Of a stretch of DNA of 64,000 nt, positions 1 through 10,097 are shown one piece after another. Below the pieces are notes generated by a model. The model was given only the letters and a program-made list of their open reading frames with translations. It did no database searches and was not told the origin of the DNA. The DNA lies in assembly GCA_938023035.1 (NCBI GenBank), contig CALIDI010000047.1, positions 27,393 through 91,392 of the forward strand. The letters run 5' to 3'. The stretch's first letter is position 1. Every line of letters starts with the position of its first letter. This DNA comes from an uncultured Leptolyngbyaceae cyanobacterium (lineage in GTDB: Bacteria > Cyanobacteriota > Cyanobacteriia > Leptolyngbyales > Leptolyngbyaceae). The translations under genes were made by a program, and so were the position numbers.

Positions 1-1
1 T

Positions 2-370
<369 letters not shown>

Positions 371-931
371 TTGTAGATGTTTGCTTCTAGATTTTGGGTT
401 CATCGGTTACACCAAGGACATTTGCGATCGCCCGTGGGTAAAGGGCTGACCCTGACCTACCAGCAATGGCAGGTCTCCAGCTTTTCTGGCAATTGGGTAA
501 AGTGACGTTGCTGCCTAGCGATAGGATTTGACAAAATCCTGGAAGTGGTTTTTAGGGCTTTCAGCCGTCGCTTTATCGCTTGAGTCAGCTCAGCCTAGGG
601 CAAGGGCATTGCATAACGAAGGAATGAATTATCTTCATTCCCCTTTCTTAAATGCCCATCAGAGCTGTACTCTTCTTCTATTCGTAGAAGGAAGCGAGAA
701 TTCCGGTTCTCTCTCCTTTGAGGTTCTCTCTCCTTTCAGAAGAGGCCAACTTCAGATTTTTCCAAGGAGTTAGAAATCTAGCGAGCGTTCTGGTTCTCTG
801 CCTTTGGAAGAGGGCCAGGGTGAGAGCATATGGGGTATTCCTATCCAGATGCGGCAGCGTCTGGGAAAGTTTTGTTGAGCACTCTGCTAAAGTGAGGTAC
901 TGTGAAGCCTTAACCCGCTGCTGCAAAAACT
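371..931. other. Intergenic stretch with a degenerate family-B repeat fragment
   Basis: No convincing gene. Around 620-680 lies a fragment of the CCCCTTTCTTAAATGCCC type that recurs at 11.15, 24.5, 26.5 and 49.15 kb (family B in this annotation). It is followed by two close copies of CTCTCTCCTTT at about 710-737. A 42-codon frame at 377-505 is not recognisable. Confidence 0.4.
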
Positions 932-1372
932 GTGACCTATCGCAACCCGGCCCCAACTGTTGATATCATTGTCGAGCTAGTCGATCGCCCGCAGCGGCCG
1001 ATTGTATTAATTGAGCGATTAAATCCCCCCTATGGATGGGCGATTCCCGGTGGGTTTGTAGACTATGGAGAAGCCGCAGAAGCTGCCGCCGTGCGGGAGG
1101 CGAGAGAAGAAATTGGGTTGGATGTGGAGTTGGTCGAGCTGTTTCATGTGTATTCAGACCCTAGGAGAGATCAACGCCAGCACACGATCGCCATTGTGTT
1201 TCTGGCAACGGCCACTGGAGATCCCAAAGCTGGAGATGATGCTAAGCATCTGGATATATTTGAACCCTGGCAATTTCCTAAAAACCTATGCTTTGACCAC
1301 GGGCAAATCCTGCGCGACTACTCCTACTACCGCCATTACAACATTCGCCCCCGTGTAATTGCCTCCCTCTAA
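932..1372 (+). CDS. Nudix hydrolase (ADP-ribose pyrophosphatase-like)
   Basis: This is a 146-residue Nudix protein that should hydrolyse a nucleoside diphosphate linked to another moiety. The Nudix box runs from about residue 41 to 63 with the signature G...E...REAREEIG, so all metal-binding glutamates are present. [12 protein letters not shown] just before it is typical of ADP-ribose or NADH-type Nudix enzymes, but the substrate cannot be set from sequence. The start is a GTG at 932, because the frame has no better ATG before the conserved VDIIVEL strand. It stands alone, separated by repeat-containing spacer from pgm and by 340 bp from pyrF. Confidence 0.85.
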   Translation: MTYRNPAPTVDIIVELVDRPQRPIVLIERLNPPYGWAIPGGFVDYGEAAEAAAVREAREEIGLDVELVELFHVYSDPRRDQRQHTIAIVFLATATGDPKAGDDAKHLDIFEPWQFPKNLCFDHGQILRDYSYYRHYNIRPRVIASL

Positions 1373-1713
1373 ACAGGGGGCCTCAGGCTCTCGGGCGATC
1401 TGTTCCTGAATCTGGCGTGCGCCCCTGTGGGATTTACCTTCTCCAGACGGAGGGGCCGATCGGTTTGGTGTCTTTGCTCCTTCATAAAACTCCGCCACTT
1501 GCCTGGGTGCTCACCGGCGACTGTCATAGAAGCTGGCTACCAACTGACGGTCTGAGTGGCAAAATAGGGGGTGCCTTTGTGGAATCTAAAAATTCTCAGT
1601 AGGTCGGTGTCCTTCATTGTTATTAGGAAGAGTGGGGCCGTTTTCCCTTGGCGAGGAGTTGCGACCCCGTCACCCTCGGATATCCTCTTTTGTTTCATTG
1701 CACCCAATTACTT
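1373..1713. other. Intergenic stretch upstream of pyrF
   Basis: I see no supportable gene or structured element here. A 61-codon frame at 1417-1602 has no recognisable sequence. The region presumably holds the pyrF promoter, but no convincing -35/-10 pair stands out. Confidence 0.3.
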
Positions 1714-2433
1714 ATGATTCCTGCTGAGCGCGTGATTGTAGCTTTGGATGTGCCAACGGTGGATCGGGCGAGCGCCCTGCTCGACCAGGTGCCCCAAGCC
1801 GTCTTTTGGAAGGTTGGCCTGGAGCTGTTTGTCAGTGCAGGGGCCACTATTTTGACTGAGTTAAAAATGCGCCAAAAACGCATCTTTCTAGATCTTAAGT
1901 TTCACGATATTCCCAACACGGTCGCAGGGGCTTGTCATGCGGCGGCAACTTATGGGGTAGATTTGATCACCCTGCATGGGGCTGCTGGCAAAACGGCTCT
2001 GCAAGCGGCACAAATGGCCGCGATCGCCGGAGCAGCGAGTGCAGGCTATGCTGCGCCTAAACTCCTAGCCATTACGTTGCTGACAAGCCTCAGTCAGCGC
2101 GATCTGGCCTTTGACCTCAAAATTCCCCTGGAACTGCCCGAATATGTGTTGCACATGGCAATGCTAGCTCAGGAGAGTGGCCTGGCAGGGGTTGTCTGCT
2201 CGCCGCAAGAGGCGACTCAATTGCGCCAGGTTTGCGGCCATGATTTTGTTCTCGTTTGTCCGGGGGTGCGCCCAAGTTGGGCAACTGCGCAGGATCAACA
2301 GCGGGTGATGACGCCGGCAGCGGCGATGCGGGCAGGAGCCAGCTATCTGGTGATCGGGCGACCGATTACTGCCGCAACCCAGCCATCAGAGGCCTTTCAA
2401 CGGATCTGTGATGAAATTGCTGGAGTGCCCTAG
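1714..2433 (+). CDS. pyrF: Orotidine 5'-phosphate decarboxylase
   Basis: This enzyme catalyses the last step of de novo UMP synthesis, decarboxylating OMP in the cytoplasm. The protein is 239 residues, normal for the prokaryotic family. The catalytic Asp-Lys-Asp motif is intact in [12 protein letters not shown] (about residues 59-70, with D60, K62 and D65), and the phosphate-binding C-terminal loop YLVIGRPIT is present. The frame is open further upstream to 1648, but the ATG at 1714 begins the conserved [12 protein letters not shown] strand and gives the family's usual length. The next gene starts only 3 bp after the stop, so the two are probably cotranscribed. Confidence 0.95.
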   Translation: MIPAERVIVALDVPTVDRASALLDQVPQAVFWKVGLELFVSAGATILTELKMRQKRIFLDLKFHDIPNTVAGACHAAATYGVDLITLHGAAGKTALQAAQMAAIAGAASAGYAAPKLLAITLLTSLSQRDLAFDLKIPLELPEYVLHMAMLAQESGLAGVVCSPQEATQLRQVCGHDFVLVCPGVRPSWATAQDQQRVMTPAAAMRAGASYLVIGRPITAATQPSEAFQRICDEIAGVP

Positions 2434-2436
2434 ACC

Positions 2437-3069
2437 ATGAGCAAAGCTGCTGACTCTGGCTGGGCGATCGCGCTTAGACTAAAACCCTACTACTGCCAAG
2501 GACTAACGCATTCAGCGCTAACGGCCATCTTCGTCCTGGGGTTCTCCACGACCGCGGGGAGTCGCCCGCACCCTTCCCTATCCAACCCATCACACCTCTC
2601 CCTACTGCAGCGACCCCACTCCTGCTTATCCCAAGTTCAACCCCTGACGCAGGCGTTATTACGCGACCTACCGGCCTATCTCAATCGGGTGTATGCTCGC
2701 GTTGTTTACCCCCAGGTAAATGACTGGAGTTATGCAATTATTGCCAGCCAACCAGAGTTTGAGCCGTTACCAGTGGCCTCTACTGAGTACCCAAATCCAA
2801 CAGATGACAACCTTAAACAAATCTTCTTTACAGTGCTAGAGCGCCAATATCGGGGATCCCAGACAACCCTGCTGCAACATTACCATTGGCTATTTTTGAC
2901 CCAAACTGAAACTGGCTGGCAAATTGCCTTCATGTTCTCACGGATCGGGAGCTACCCTGCAACTCCCCAGTCTCTGCTGACACCTCCCCGCGCCAGTGAT
3001 GATGCGATTACCGCTCAGGCGATTCGGCTCTGGTTAAGGGATTGTCAAGCAGGCAAAGTCAAACTCTAG
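2437..3069 (+). CDS. Putative exported protein of unknown function
   Basis: I do not recognise this 210-residue protein. It begins 3 bp after pyrF, which suggests translational coupling. Residues about 25-42 form a hydrophobic stretch (ALTAIFVLGFSTTAG) followed by a Ser/Pro/His-rich segment, consistent with an export signal or single anchor. The remainder is a compact domain with alternating strands and helices (SYAIIASQPEFEPL, YHWLFLTQTETGWQIAFMF), reminiscent of secreted cyanobacterial proteins with no assigned role. The pyrF linkage gives no functional clue. Confidence 0.7.
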   Translation: MSKAADSGWAIALRLKPYYCQGLTHSALTAIFVLGFSTTAGSRPHPSLSNPSHLSLLQRPHSCLSQVQPLTQALLRDLPAYLNRVYARVVYPQVNDWSYAIIASQPEFEPLPVASTEYPNPTDDNLKQIFFTVLERQYRGSQTTLLQHYHWLFLTQTETGWQIAFMFSRIGSYPATPQSLLTPPRASDDAITAQAIRLWLRDCQAGKVKL

Positions 3070-3395
3070 AAAAAGCGCCAGAGCGATCGCGGCTTAAGAG
3101 CAACATACCAACTTCAACAAAAACTACAGCAGATACCTGAAACGCTTGGCGCTACAGGGCTTCTGCCAAGCGAAATCACAAATCCAAAAGGGTATCCGCA
3201 CCTGAAGTGAGACTGTTTGCAAATGACAGCATTGGGCAGAAAAGACAAAAAGTAAAGGGGATAGCCTGTGAAACTACCCCCCTTAATCCCCCCTTACTAA
3301 AGAGGAAATCATTAACTAACCACCGGAGACTAGGCCTGAGAACCCAGCCAAACTGAGTCAGCCAGCATCAAGTCTTCCACAGGAAAATCCCTAAG
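3070..3395. other. Intergenic stretch between convergent genes
   Basis: A spacer between the pyrF-side gene and fba, which run toward each other. It contains C-rich tracts (ACCCCCCTTAATCCCCCC near 3277) but no gene I can support. The inverted repeat at its right end is annotated separately. Confidence 0.3.
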
Positions 3396-3420
3396 GTCTA
3401 GAACTAAGCCAGTTCTAGAC
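3396..3420 (-). terminator. Perfect 10-bp hairpin overlapping the fba stop codon
   Basis: GTCTAGAACT and AGTTCTAGAC form a perfect 10-bp stem with a 5-nt loop. The fba stop codon lies within the right arm, so the stem forms at the very end of the mRNA reading frame. Only a weak U-run (GGATTTTCC) follows on the minus strand, so it could act as a terminator or as a 3'-end stabiliser. Confidence 0.5.
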
Positions 3421-4494
3421 ACCCACTGCTTTCTTCGCAACCTGAGCCAGTTCACCCTTGGCATACTTAGCCGCAAACTCATCCAGGCTCACTTGCTTAA
3501 TCTTGCTGGCATTACCAGCCGACCAAAACTGTTGATAACGATCTGCACAAACCTTCTGCATGTACTTGATCGAAGGCTTCAAGAAGTGGCGAGGGTCAAA
3601 CTCTTGGGTATTTGCAGCTAGGGCTTCGCGCACAGCCGCAGTGATAGCCAGACGGTTGTCTGTATCAATGTTGACTTTGCGAACACCACTCTTAATACCC
3701 TTTTGAATTTCTTCTACCGGCACGCCATAGGTTTCAGGAATCGTACCGCCATACTGATTAATCAAAGCAATCAGATCTTCTGGCACAGAAGAAGAACCAT
3801 GCATCACCAAGTGGGTGTTAGGCAAACGACTGTGGATTTCTTCAATCCGGCTGATGGCCAAAATTTCTCCAGTCGGCTTACGAGTGAACTTGTAAGCACC
3901 GTGGCTGGTACCGATCGCCACGGCCAGCGCATCGACCTGGGTGCGCTCCACAAAATCAACGGCTTCGTCAGGATCTGTCAACAGTTGAGAATGATCTAAT
4001 TCTCCTTCAAAGCCGTGACCATCTTCGGCTTCGCCCTTACCGGTTTCCAAGGAGCCAAGGCAGCCAAGTTCCCCTTCAACAGAGACCCCAATTGCGTGGG
4101 CAACTTTCACCACTTCACTGGTTACAGCGACGTTGTACTCATAGCTAGCAGGGGTCTTGGCATCAGCCTCCAAAGAACCGTCCATCATCACACTAGTGAA
4201 GCCATTCTTGATGGCAGAGTAACAAGTGGCAGGCTCATTCCCATGATCCTGATGCATGACGATGGGGATATGGGGATAGGTTTCAACGGCTGCCAAAATC
4301 AAGTGGCGGAGGAAGTTTTCACCCGCATACTTGCGAGCGCCACGAGAAGCTTGCAGAATGACGGGGCTATCGGTCTCGTGAGCAGCCTGCATGATGGCCT
4401 GGATCTGCTCCATGTTGTTAACGTTAAACGCGGGAATACCATAGCCGTTTTCTGCTGCGTGGTCTAACAGCAGTCGCATAGGGACGAGCGCCAT
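3415..4494 (-). CDS. fba: Class II fructose-1,6-bisphosphate aldolase, Calvin-cycle subtype
   Basis: This 359-residue zinc-dependent aldolase condenses or cleaves fructose-1,6- and sedoheptulose-1,7-bisphosphate in the Calvin cycle and glycolysis. It shows the class II metal and substrate residues in MHQDHGNEP (about residues 80-88), GTSHGAYK and MHGSSSV, and the KVNIDTD phosphate-binding segment. The chosen ATG at 4494 is preceded by a strong AGGAGGA ribosome site 7 bases upstream. The frame extends 16 codons further back, but that extension lacks family similarity. The gene is monocistronic and ends in a 10-bp hairpin. Confidence 0.95.
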   Translation of the reverse strand: MALVPMRLLLDHAAENGYGIPAFNVNNMEQIQAIMQAAHETDSPVILQASRGARKYAGENFLRHLILAAVETYPHIPIVMHQDHGNEPATCYSAIKNGFTSVMMDGSLEADAKTPASYEYNVAVTSEVVKVAHAIGVSVEGELGCLGSLETGKGEAEDGHGFEGELDHSQLLTDPDEAVDFVERTQVDALAVAIGTSHGAYKFTRKPTGEILAISRIEEIHSRLPNTHLVMHGSSSVPEDLIALINQYGGTIPETYGVPVEEIQKGIKSGVRKVNIDTDNRLAITAAVREALAANTQEFDPRHFLKPSIKYMQKVCADRYQQFWSAGNASKIKQVSLDEFAAKYAKGELAQVAKKAVGV

Positions 4495-4801
4495 AAAGAG
4501 TCCTCCTGGATAGTTATTGAGAGCTAAGTGGCTTTCACTCAAAATCTTACGAAGATCTTAAGATACTTTGCACCTTGACGGTACGTTTTGCCTGGGATTG
4601 ATGACCTAGAATAGGCAAAAATGACTATTGATTTTATTAATAGCTTGAATAGAGCCTTGCGGGTGTGGCAAGGGAATGCCTTTCTGCGTGGGATGATGAC
4701 TCATTTCCTGATTCTTTTGTAGAGGCCAGGCAACGCAGGCTGCCTATCGCTCCGGGATTGCGATCGCCCTGCCTTTTAAGGCTAGCGGCTCTTCGCAGCT
4801 C
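4495..4801. other. fba leader and spacer
   Basis: The region upstream of fba reading left, with A+T-rich tracts near 4540-4640 that could hold its promoter. I could not fix the promoter elements, and I see no gene here. Confidence 0.3.
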
Positions 4802-5011
4802 TCAATCATCATCAAGCTGTTGCAGCAGGCTGGCTAAATCTTCATCGGGGCAACGCTCCAAAATCGCTTCAAACACCTCCCAAAGCTTGGCGGCACTTTC
4901 TCCCAAGGTTGGACTCATGCCCCACACATCTTGCACCCAGTCTTGGGGGTGTTCATCCGCGAAAATCATGCGCTCTAGTAATTGTTTGACCTCTGCTTTT
5001 GAAAGGGACAT
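4802..5011 (-). CDS. Small acidic protein of unknown function
   Basis: A 69-residue, strongly acidic and Leu/Glu-rich protein predicted to be mostly helical (KAEVKQLLERMIFADEHP, then AAKLWEVFEAILE), ending in a run of Asp. I do not recognise a named family, but the protein-like composition and its position on the same strand 78 bp downstream of the PPOX flavoprotein gene support a real gene. No clear Shine-Dalgarno sequence precedes the ATG, so the start is uncertain. Confidence 0.5.
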   Translation of the reverse strand: MSLSKAEVKQLLERMIFADEHPQDWVQDVWGMSPTLGESAAKLWEVFEAILERCPDEDLASLLQQLDDD

Positions 5012-5089
5012 CAGGTTTTCAGGGGTTAAGGCGAATCTTCTTCTTTGGGTTGGGGTGTGGCATCGCTGTCATAGTTCATTCGTTGATGC

Positions 5090-5674
5090 CTAGGGATTCA
5101 CTATTGTAAGCATCCAAGTGTGATCAACCCGCGCGTAAATCTGACGATTCTGGGGATTTCCTCGTAATTCCAGGTGATCGACCCGCTCAGGGTCAAGGAG
5201 CAGCAAACAAAAATCTGGTAATGGGTTCATCTTATCGGGAACTGTGTCATCAAAGGGGTGGGTTATGGTTCGAGGGTGCCCCGGATGGGGCCAGGCAAAC
5301 TGGCTTCGGGCCATATCCGAAAGTTCTTGCCAGGTTTGCTGACGGGCCTGAGCAAGGTCAATATCGGTTTCGTTCGATTGCACCAGGGTAAGGCGACCAG
5401 TCAGGCGAAACTGCTCCCGCGTTTTAGGAAAGTACCAACAAACTTCGGCCCAGGGCGATCGCTGAATCTGCTGAGCTTTTTCACTGCGAGCATCGGTGAC
5501 GAACTTCAGTTGATTAGTGTCGGCCCCAAAACCACGAAAGACGACCGTCCGGTTTGCCGGGCAACCATTCGCCCGCACGGTGGCCAACTGCACATAGCGG
5601 GCATTGGGCAAAGCTCGATTGCGATGCAGGGCACGAGCTAGAGGCGATCGCCAAGGAGCAAGAACAATAGTCAT
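5090..5674 (-). CDS. PPOX-type FMN-binding flavoprotein (Npun_F5749-like)
   Basis: A 194-residue split-barrel flavoprotein related to pyridoxamine 5'-phosphate oxidase. The N-terminal part RYVQLATVRANGCPANRTVV and the RSEKAQQIQRSPWAEVCWYF segment are the typical FMN-binding region of this cyanobacterial PPOX family, and the C-terminus carries the family's LxLLDPERVDHLEL motif. True PdxH enzymes have a different C-terminal substrate-binding segment, so a PLP-synthesis role is not supported and the substrate is unknown. The gene lies 7 bp downstream of the DUF45 metallopeptidase gene on the same strand, so the two are probably one transcript. Confidence 0.8.
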   Translation of the reverse strand: MTIVLAPWRSPLARALHRNRALPNARYVQLATVRANGCPANRTVVFRGFGADTNQLKFVTDARSEKAQQIQRSPWAEVCWYFPKTREQFRLTGRLTLVQSNETDIDLAQARQQTWQELSDMARSQFAWPHPGHPRTITHPFDDTVPDKMNPLPDFCLLLLDPERVDHLELRGNPQNRQIYARVDHTWMLTIVNP

Positions 5675-5681
5675 GTGGATT

Positions 5682-6428
5682 CTACAATTCCATCCAGGGA
5701 GGGACGCAAAAGCGACTATCGCGCAATTGATGATCTAATTCGCGATAAGCTGGCTCAAACTGATCCACGAGTTGCCAAAAGTTGGCCGAATGGTTGAGAT
5801 GCTTTGTATGGCAAAGTTCATGGATGAAAACGTAGCGCACCAACTGGGGCGGCAGAAACAGCAGCTTACTGTTTAAGCTAATTGTCTGGCGGGCAGAGCA
5901 GCTCCCCCATAGCGTCTTTTGACGGCGAATGCGCGCCGATTCAAAGGGTAAATCCAGCTCACGACTGACTTTACGCAACCAGGGAATGAGATGAATTTGG
6001 GCCTTGTGCGTAATCCACTCTTGCAACACCCGTTGACAGGTGGCATTGTCGTGCACGGAGCCGTAGAGCCTTAACTGACCCTGGGGCTGACCCACAACCT
6101 TAACGCCTAACCGCTGAGTTGGGCAGTATTCGACTTGCCAGTTTTCGGCAATAGATTGCAGTCGAATGTGCTCTGGCAAAACACCCGCTAATAGCCCGAT
6201 GGTTGCTTGCTGCGCTTGCATTCGTTGACGGGTACGCTCAATCCAGCCTTGCTTTTTTTGCACAATGGCTGGAATTTGCCCTGGGTCAAACCCCGGTGGT
6301 ACAACCACCTCTAAAGAGCCAGAGATCGAAAGCCTGAGAGAAACATGCTTGGCCTTACGACTTTCACGAACGGTATAACCTGCCGGCATTATGTGACGTT
6401 GACTGAGAAACCCGTTTTCCATCCTCAA
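5682..6428 (-). CDS. YgjP-like (DUF45) zinc metallopeptidase
   Basis: A 248-residue protein with the metalloprotease motif HELCH at residues 203-207 and the third ligand His in LNHS at about 213, followed by the conserved FW. These are hallmarks of the YgjP/DUF45 family (M48-like). The upstream KTLWGSCSARQTISLNSKLL segment is also typical. No signal peptide is evident, so it is probably cytoplasmic. The true start may be the ATG about 13 codons in (MPAGYTVRES). It lies between a MerR regulator gene 63 bp upstream and the PPOX gene 7 bp downstream. Substrate unknown. Confidence 0.8.
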   Translation of the reverse strand: MRMENGFLSQRHIMPAGYTVRESRKAKHVSLRLSISGSLEVVVPPGFDPGQIPAIVQKKQGWIERTRQRMQAQQATIGLLAGVLPEHIRLQSIAENWQVEYCPTQRLGVKVVGQPQGQLRLYGSVHDNATCQRVLQEWITHKAQIHLIPWLRKVSRELDLPFESARIRRQKTLWGSCSARQTISLNSKLLFLPPQLVRYVFIHELCHTKHLNHSANFWQLVDQFEPAYRELDHQLRDSRFCVPPWMEL

Positions 6429-6491
6429 TCATGCCTCAAATTGCCCAAATCCGGCAGCCAGATTTGACCAAATTCCAGAAAAGCAGGCTAT

Positions 6492-6956
6492 TTACCGCGG
6501 CTCATTCCACTTGAGAGAAGATGCATTGGCCGCACGTTCAATGTTGGGACAAATCGTCTGGCGCGCAACATTGGCAGGAAATTGCTCCTGCCAACCTGAG
6601 AGCAGCGCTTGTAAGTCTTGCTTCAGCGTCTGCAACTCCTCAATTTGCCGAGTGATATCAGCCACCTTTTCTTGAAGGTGCTGTTTGACTTCGCCACAGG
6701 GCAACTCACCCTGATCATGAATGGTGAGAATGTGCTTAATTTCATTCAGAGCTAAGCCCAGAGCCTGTGCCCGCTTAATAAAGGCCAGGCGGCCCACAAC
6801 GGCTGGGTGAAATAGACGATAGCGCGTGGGCGATCGCTCAACCGTCGGAGTGAGTAGACCAATCTCTTCGTAGTAGCGAATGGTTTTCACAGGCAAACCC
6901 GTGATCTCAGCAACTTCACCAATTTTTAGCTGACTTTGAGTTGTCGTGAACGCCAT
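6492..6956 (-). CDS. MerR-family transcriptional regulator, metal-responsive type
   Basis: A 154-residue MerR regulator. The N-terminal winged helix (LKIGEVAEITGLPVKTIRYYEEIGLL, in two contiguous motifs) is followed by a dimerisation helix (TRQIEELQTLKQDLQALL) and by cysteines in LPCGEV and TICPNIE. These match the spacing of the heavy-metal-responsive subgroup, which bends an over-spaced promoter on binding metal. The frame is open 23 codons further upstream, but the ATG at 6956 fits the family. No metal-efflux gene adjoins it: it is divergent from mazG and upstream of a metallopeptidase gene. Effector metal and target promoter are unknown. Confidence 0.85.
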   Translation of the reverse strand: MAFTTTQSQLKIGEVAEITGLPVKTIRYYEEIGLLTPTVERSPTRYRLFHPAVVGRLAFIKRAQALGLALNEIKHILTIHDQGELPCGEVKQHLQEKVADITRQIEELQTLKQDLQALLSGWQEQFPANVARQTICPNIERAANASSLKWNEPR

Positions 6957-7183
6957 GGCACAAATGCTGAAAAGGTAAGGAAGGCGATCGCTAAGAATTA
7001 AACATCCTCCGACTGACGCGACCAACTGACTACCGAGTCACTCCATTAAGTATCAGAAGCTCGCCTACACATGCACTCTGCCCTTTTATATTAGAATAAG
7101 GTGCCGTTATCCTACGGTGGCGAACGCAGATGCGACCTGACTCAGATACAGTAGGGAGGTGTCAATTTAATTCGATCGCGGTT

Positions 7184-8023
7184 ATGAGTCAGTCCCCAAG
7201 CGCATCAAAAGTTGCCCTGTTAGGGGCTGTGAATAATTTGGTAGAAGTCATTGCCCGGCTGCGATCGCCGGTGGGTGGTTGTCCCTGGGATTTGGCTCAA
7301 ACCCAGGAAACACTGATCCCCTACGTGATTGAGGAAGCCTACGAAACAGTTGATGCCATTCGCCAGGGAGAGCAAGCCGCAATCTGCGAAGAGTTGGGTG
7401 ATTTGCTGTTGCAGGTGGTGTTACAGGCCCAGGTTGCTAGCGATGCCGGGCACTTTACCCTAAAAGAGGTAGCAGAGGGCATTACCGCGAAGCTGATTCG
7501 CAGGCATCCCCACGTGTTTGGTGACCAAACTGTGACAGATATGGCAGAGGTGCACCGCAATTGGGAGCAAATCAAAGCGACTGAGCAGGGGGTTGATCCC
7601 ACACAACCCCCGCCACTGACCGAGAAGTTAAAGCGCTATGGACGATCGCTCCCACCCCTAACAGCCGCGATGAAAATTTCGCAAAAAGCCGCAGCAGTTG
7701 GCTTTGAGTGGGATCGGGTAGAGGGTGTATGGGCTAAGTTTGAAGAAGAGCTAGCTGAGCTGAAAGAAGCGCTCCAAACCAGCGATCGCGCCCATCAGCA
7801 GGCCGAACTAGGGGATGTCCTGTTTACCCTGGTTAATTTGGCTCGTTGGTACGACCTCGACCCTGACGCCGCTTTGCAGGGCACCAATCAGCGCTTTATT
7901 CAGCGGCTGGAACAGGTAGAAGCTTTTGCTGATCGACCCTTGACTGAGTACACCTTAGCCGAGTTTGAAGCCCTCTGGCAGCGAGCCAAAGTTCACTTGC
8001 AGCAAAGCCCTAGCGATACCTAG
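7184..8023 (+). CDS. mazG: Nucleoside triphosphate pyrophosphohydrolase MazG
   Basis: This enzyme hydrolyses (d)NTPs to the monophosphate and pyrophosphate, cleaning the nucleotide pool. The 279-residue protein has the two tandem MazG domains of the full-length form. The first carries the metal-binding EExxE...ExxD pattern in VIEEAYETVDAI and EELGDLLLQVV. The second carries EEELAELKEAL and ELGDVLFTLVNLARW. The ATG at 7184 is chosen; 18 in-frame codons upstream from 7130 have no family similarity. It is divergent from the MerR gene, and the 230-bp gap should hold both promoters. Confidence 0.93.
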   Translation: MSQSPSASKVALLGAVNNLVEVIARLRSPVGGCPWDLAQTQETLIPYVIEEAYETVDAIRQGEQAAICEELGDLLLQVVLQAQVASDAGHFTLKEVAEGITAKLIRRHPHVFGDQTVTDMAEVHRNWEQIKATEQGVDPTQPPPLTEKLKRYGRSLPPLTAAMKISQKAAAVGFEWDRVEGVWAKFEEELAELKEALQTSDRAHQQAELGDVLFTLVNLARWYDLDPDAALQGTNQRFIQRLEQVEAFADRPLTEYTLAEFEALWQRAKVHLQQSPSDT

Positions 8024-8161
8024 TGCAGCAAGGCAGAAAATTCTGGACTCGCCCTAGCCAACTCTCATTCTGCTTGCTTGACTGCCCGGCTTGATGCCCG
8101 TCAGGGCGATGCCCTTTCTGCCATCAACGGAGAAAGGGAGCCAAATAGAGACCTTCGCCTA

Positions 8162-9247
8162 CTAAGCAGGGTGAAAGTAAAAGGCAGTTCCCAACACGAT
8201 ATAGGTGGCTAGTAGCAGCACTCCCTCTAGCCAGTTTGAGCGGCCATCCAAACTAATCAGGTTAGCGACCACCACAGCGATCGCCACAGCAATCACCTCA
8301 AACAAATTAAAGTTCAAATCCATTGGCTGGCCAATCGCCTGACCCACCAAAACCAGAATCGGGGCCATTAACAGGGCAACCAGCAAACTAGAACCCATAG
8401 CCACCGAAACAGACAAATCCATATTGTCTTTCATGGCTACACTGACGGCGGTGACATATTCAGCGGCTCCGCCCACCAAGGGCAACAAAATCACCCCGGT
8501 AAACAGCGGTGTGAGGCCTAAACCAGCCGTTGCCGACTCAACTGCACCCACAAAAATCTCGGAAACAAAGGCCACTCCAATGGTTGCTATCAGCAGTACC
8601 CCTACCCAGAGGAATAAATTGGGTTTGTGATGGGCCTCTGCGTCACCACCCAACTCCTCTAATTCCGCGACGCCCACATCGTAAAGATAGCTATGGGTTT
8701 TCAAGGAAAACACCAAGGTCAGAGCGTAGACCACAATCAGCACAATGGCTACCACCTCCGACAACCGGCTAATCGCTAATGGCTCCACTACATTAGATGT
8801 AGTAATCACGGTTGCAGGTAACAAAATTGCAGTGACAGCCAGCGTCATATTGGCTCCATTCACCCTGGCCACAATCGGTTTAAAGGTTTGTTCTTTGTAG
8901 CGCAACCCTCCCATCAGCATCGAGAGGCCCATTACCAGCAACAAGTTACTGATCATCGTGCCAGTAATGCTGGCTTTCACAATATCAACCAGCCCCGCTT
9001 TTAGAGCAACCAGGGCAATAATTAACTCGGTCGCGTTACCAAAAATGGCATTTAACAATCCTCCAATTGAGGGGCCTAGGGTGACAGCGACTTCTTCTGT
9101 AGCTGTACTCAACCAGATGGCGAGGGGCACAATCGCCAGGGCGGATAGGGCAAAAACGGCCAGGGGTGACCATTCTAGTTTTTCAGCCGCGATCGCGATC
9201 GGAATAAAAATCAACAACACATAGGAAAGGACTTTCTTAATGGCCAT
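8162..9247 (-). CDS. cax: Calcium/proton exchanger (CaCA superfamily, CAX type)
   Basis: An inner-membrane antiporter of about 361 residues and 11 hydrophobic segments that exports Ca2+ in exchange for H+. The two alpha-repeats are plain: GNATELIIALVALKAG in the N-terminal half and GGAAEYVTAVSVAMKD in the C-terminal half, each with its essential Glu. An acidic loop (ELEELGGDAEAHHK) separates the halves. The frame is open to 9439, but residues before the ATG at 9247 do not resemble the family; MMMG at 9283 is an alternative start. The gene is divergent from gloA across a 157-bp gap. Confidence 0.92.
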   Translation of the reverse strand: MAIKKVLSYVLLIFIPIAIAAEKLEWSPLAVFALSALAIVPLAIWLSTATEEVAVTLGPSIGGLLNAIFGNATELIIALVALKAGLVDIVKASITGTMISNLLLVMGLSMLMGGLRYKEQTFKPIVARVNGANMTLAVTAILLPATVITTSNVVEPLAISRLSEVVAIVLIVVYALTLVFSLKTHSYLYDVGVAELEELGGDAEAHHKPNLFLWVGVLLIATIGVAFVSEIFVGAVESATAGLGLTPLFTGVILLPLVGGAAEYVTAVSVAMKDNMDLSVSVAMGSSLLVALLMAPILVLVGQAIGQPMDLNFNLFEVIAVAIAVVVANLISLDGRSNWLEGVLLLATYIVLGTAFYFHPA

Positions 9248-9404
9248 AAAAGCGCTGATTCTCGAAGAATTCCCCATCATCATAGGGGTTAGACCCACAA
9301 AAACGGCTCCGTATAGTCGCGCCCCTTGGAATTCTGCCCTTGGGCACAAGCATTTGTGGCTAGAGTTGGCAGAATAGAAGATGTTGTCCCTCAGGAAAGA
9401 AACC

Positions 9405-9833
9405 ATGCGCTTACTGCACACAATGTTGCGAGTTGGCAATTTGGAAGAGTCACTGAAGTTTTACTGTGATGTACTGGGTATGCGGCTTTTACGCCAAAAA
9501 GATTACCCAGGGGGCGAGTTTACCCTGGCCTTTGTTGGCTACGGAGATGAATCCGATCATACGGTGTTAGAGTTAACCTACAACTGGGGCAAAGACCACT
9601 ATAACCTGGGCGATGCCTACGGCCACATTGCTATCGGCGTGGATGATATCTATGCCACCTGCGAAGCAATTAGGAGCCGTGGCGGCAAAGTTACCCGTGA
9701 ACCTGGCCCAATGAAACATGGCTCAACTGTGATTGCCTTCGTTGAAGATCCAGATGGCTATAAGGTAGAGTTGATTCAACTCAATAGCCGGGATCTCTCG
9801 ACCAAGCCACCAGAGGCGGCGGCTGTCAGCTAA
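9405..9833 (+). CDS. gloA: Lactoylglutathione lyase (glyoxalase I)
   Basis: This 142-residue vicinal-oxygen-chelate enzyme converts the hemithioacetal of methylglyoxal and glutathione to S-lactoylglutathione. It has the metal ligands of GloA: His in LLHTMLRV, Glu in [10 protein letters not shown], His in GHIAIGVDD and Glu near the end in GYKVELIQ. The ATG at 9405 follows AGGAAAG by 4 bases and begins the conserved [10 protein letters not shown]; the upstream in-frame ATG at 9381 does not fit the family. Divergent from cax. Confidence 0.93.
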   Translation: MRLLHTMLRVGNLEESLKFYCDVLGMRLLRQKDYPGGEFTLAFVGYGDESDHTVLELTYNWGKDHYNLGDAYGHIAIGVDDIYATCEAIRSRGGKVTREPGPMKHGSTVIAFVEDPDGYKVELIQLNSRDLSTKPPEAAAVS

Positions 9834-10097
9834 TCCTCACGCATCCACTTGGGTGGAAGTTAGCCTGCTGTTTATTGCCCTGGCAGTAAGCACGCTTGCC
9901 TGCTGATATAAAAGCTCTAGAAATTTCCGAACGCTTTTCTGTCCCCTATTGCAAGTTGTACTGAGGTATCAGTTTTAGTGGCGCTCAATCTCGGCTAACT
10001 CGCCATTGTAAGCTGAGCGCCATCGAAACCAAGAAATTAAGTTATCGAAAAAGCAGATTTGTTACGGCTCTGGCAAGCCGTCAGGTCTAAAGCATCC

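Noticed and set aside
377..505. 42-codon frame after pgm (begins MFASRFWVHRLHQGHL)
   Set aside because: Too short, no ribosome site, no recognisable relatives; open by chance at this length.
6957..7183. MerR-type operator between the MerR and mazG genes
   Set aside because: I looked for an over-spaced promoter with a dyad and found no convincing inverted repeat.
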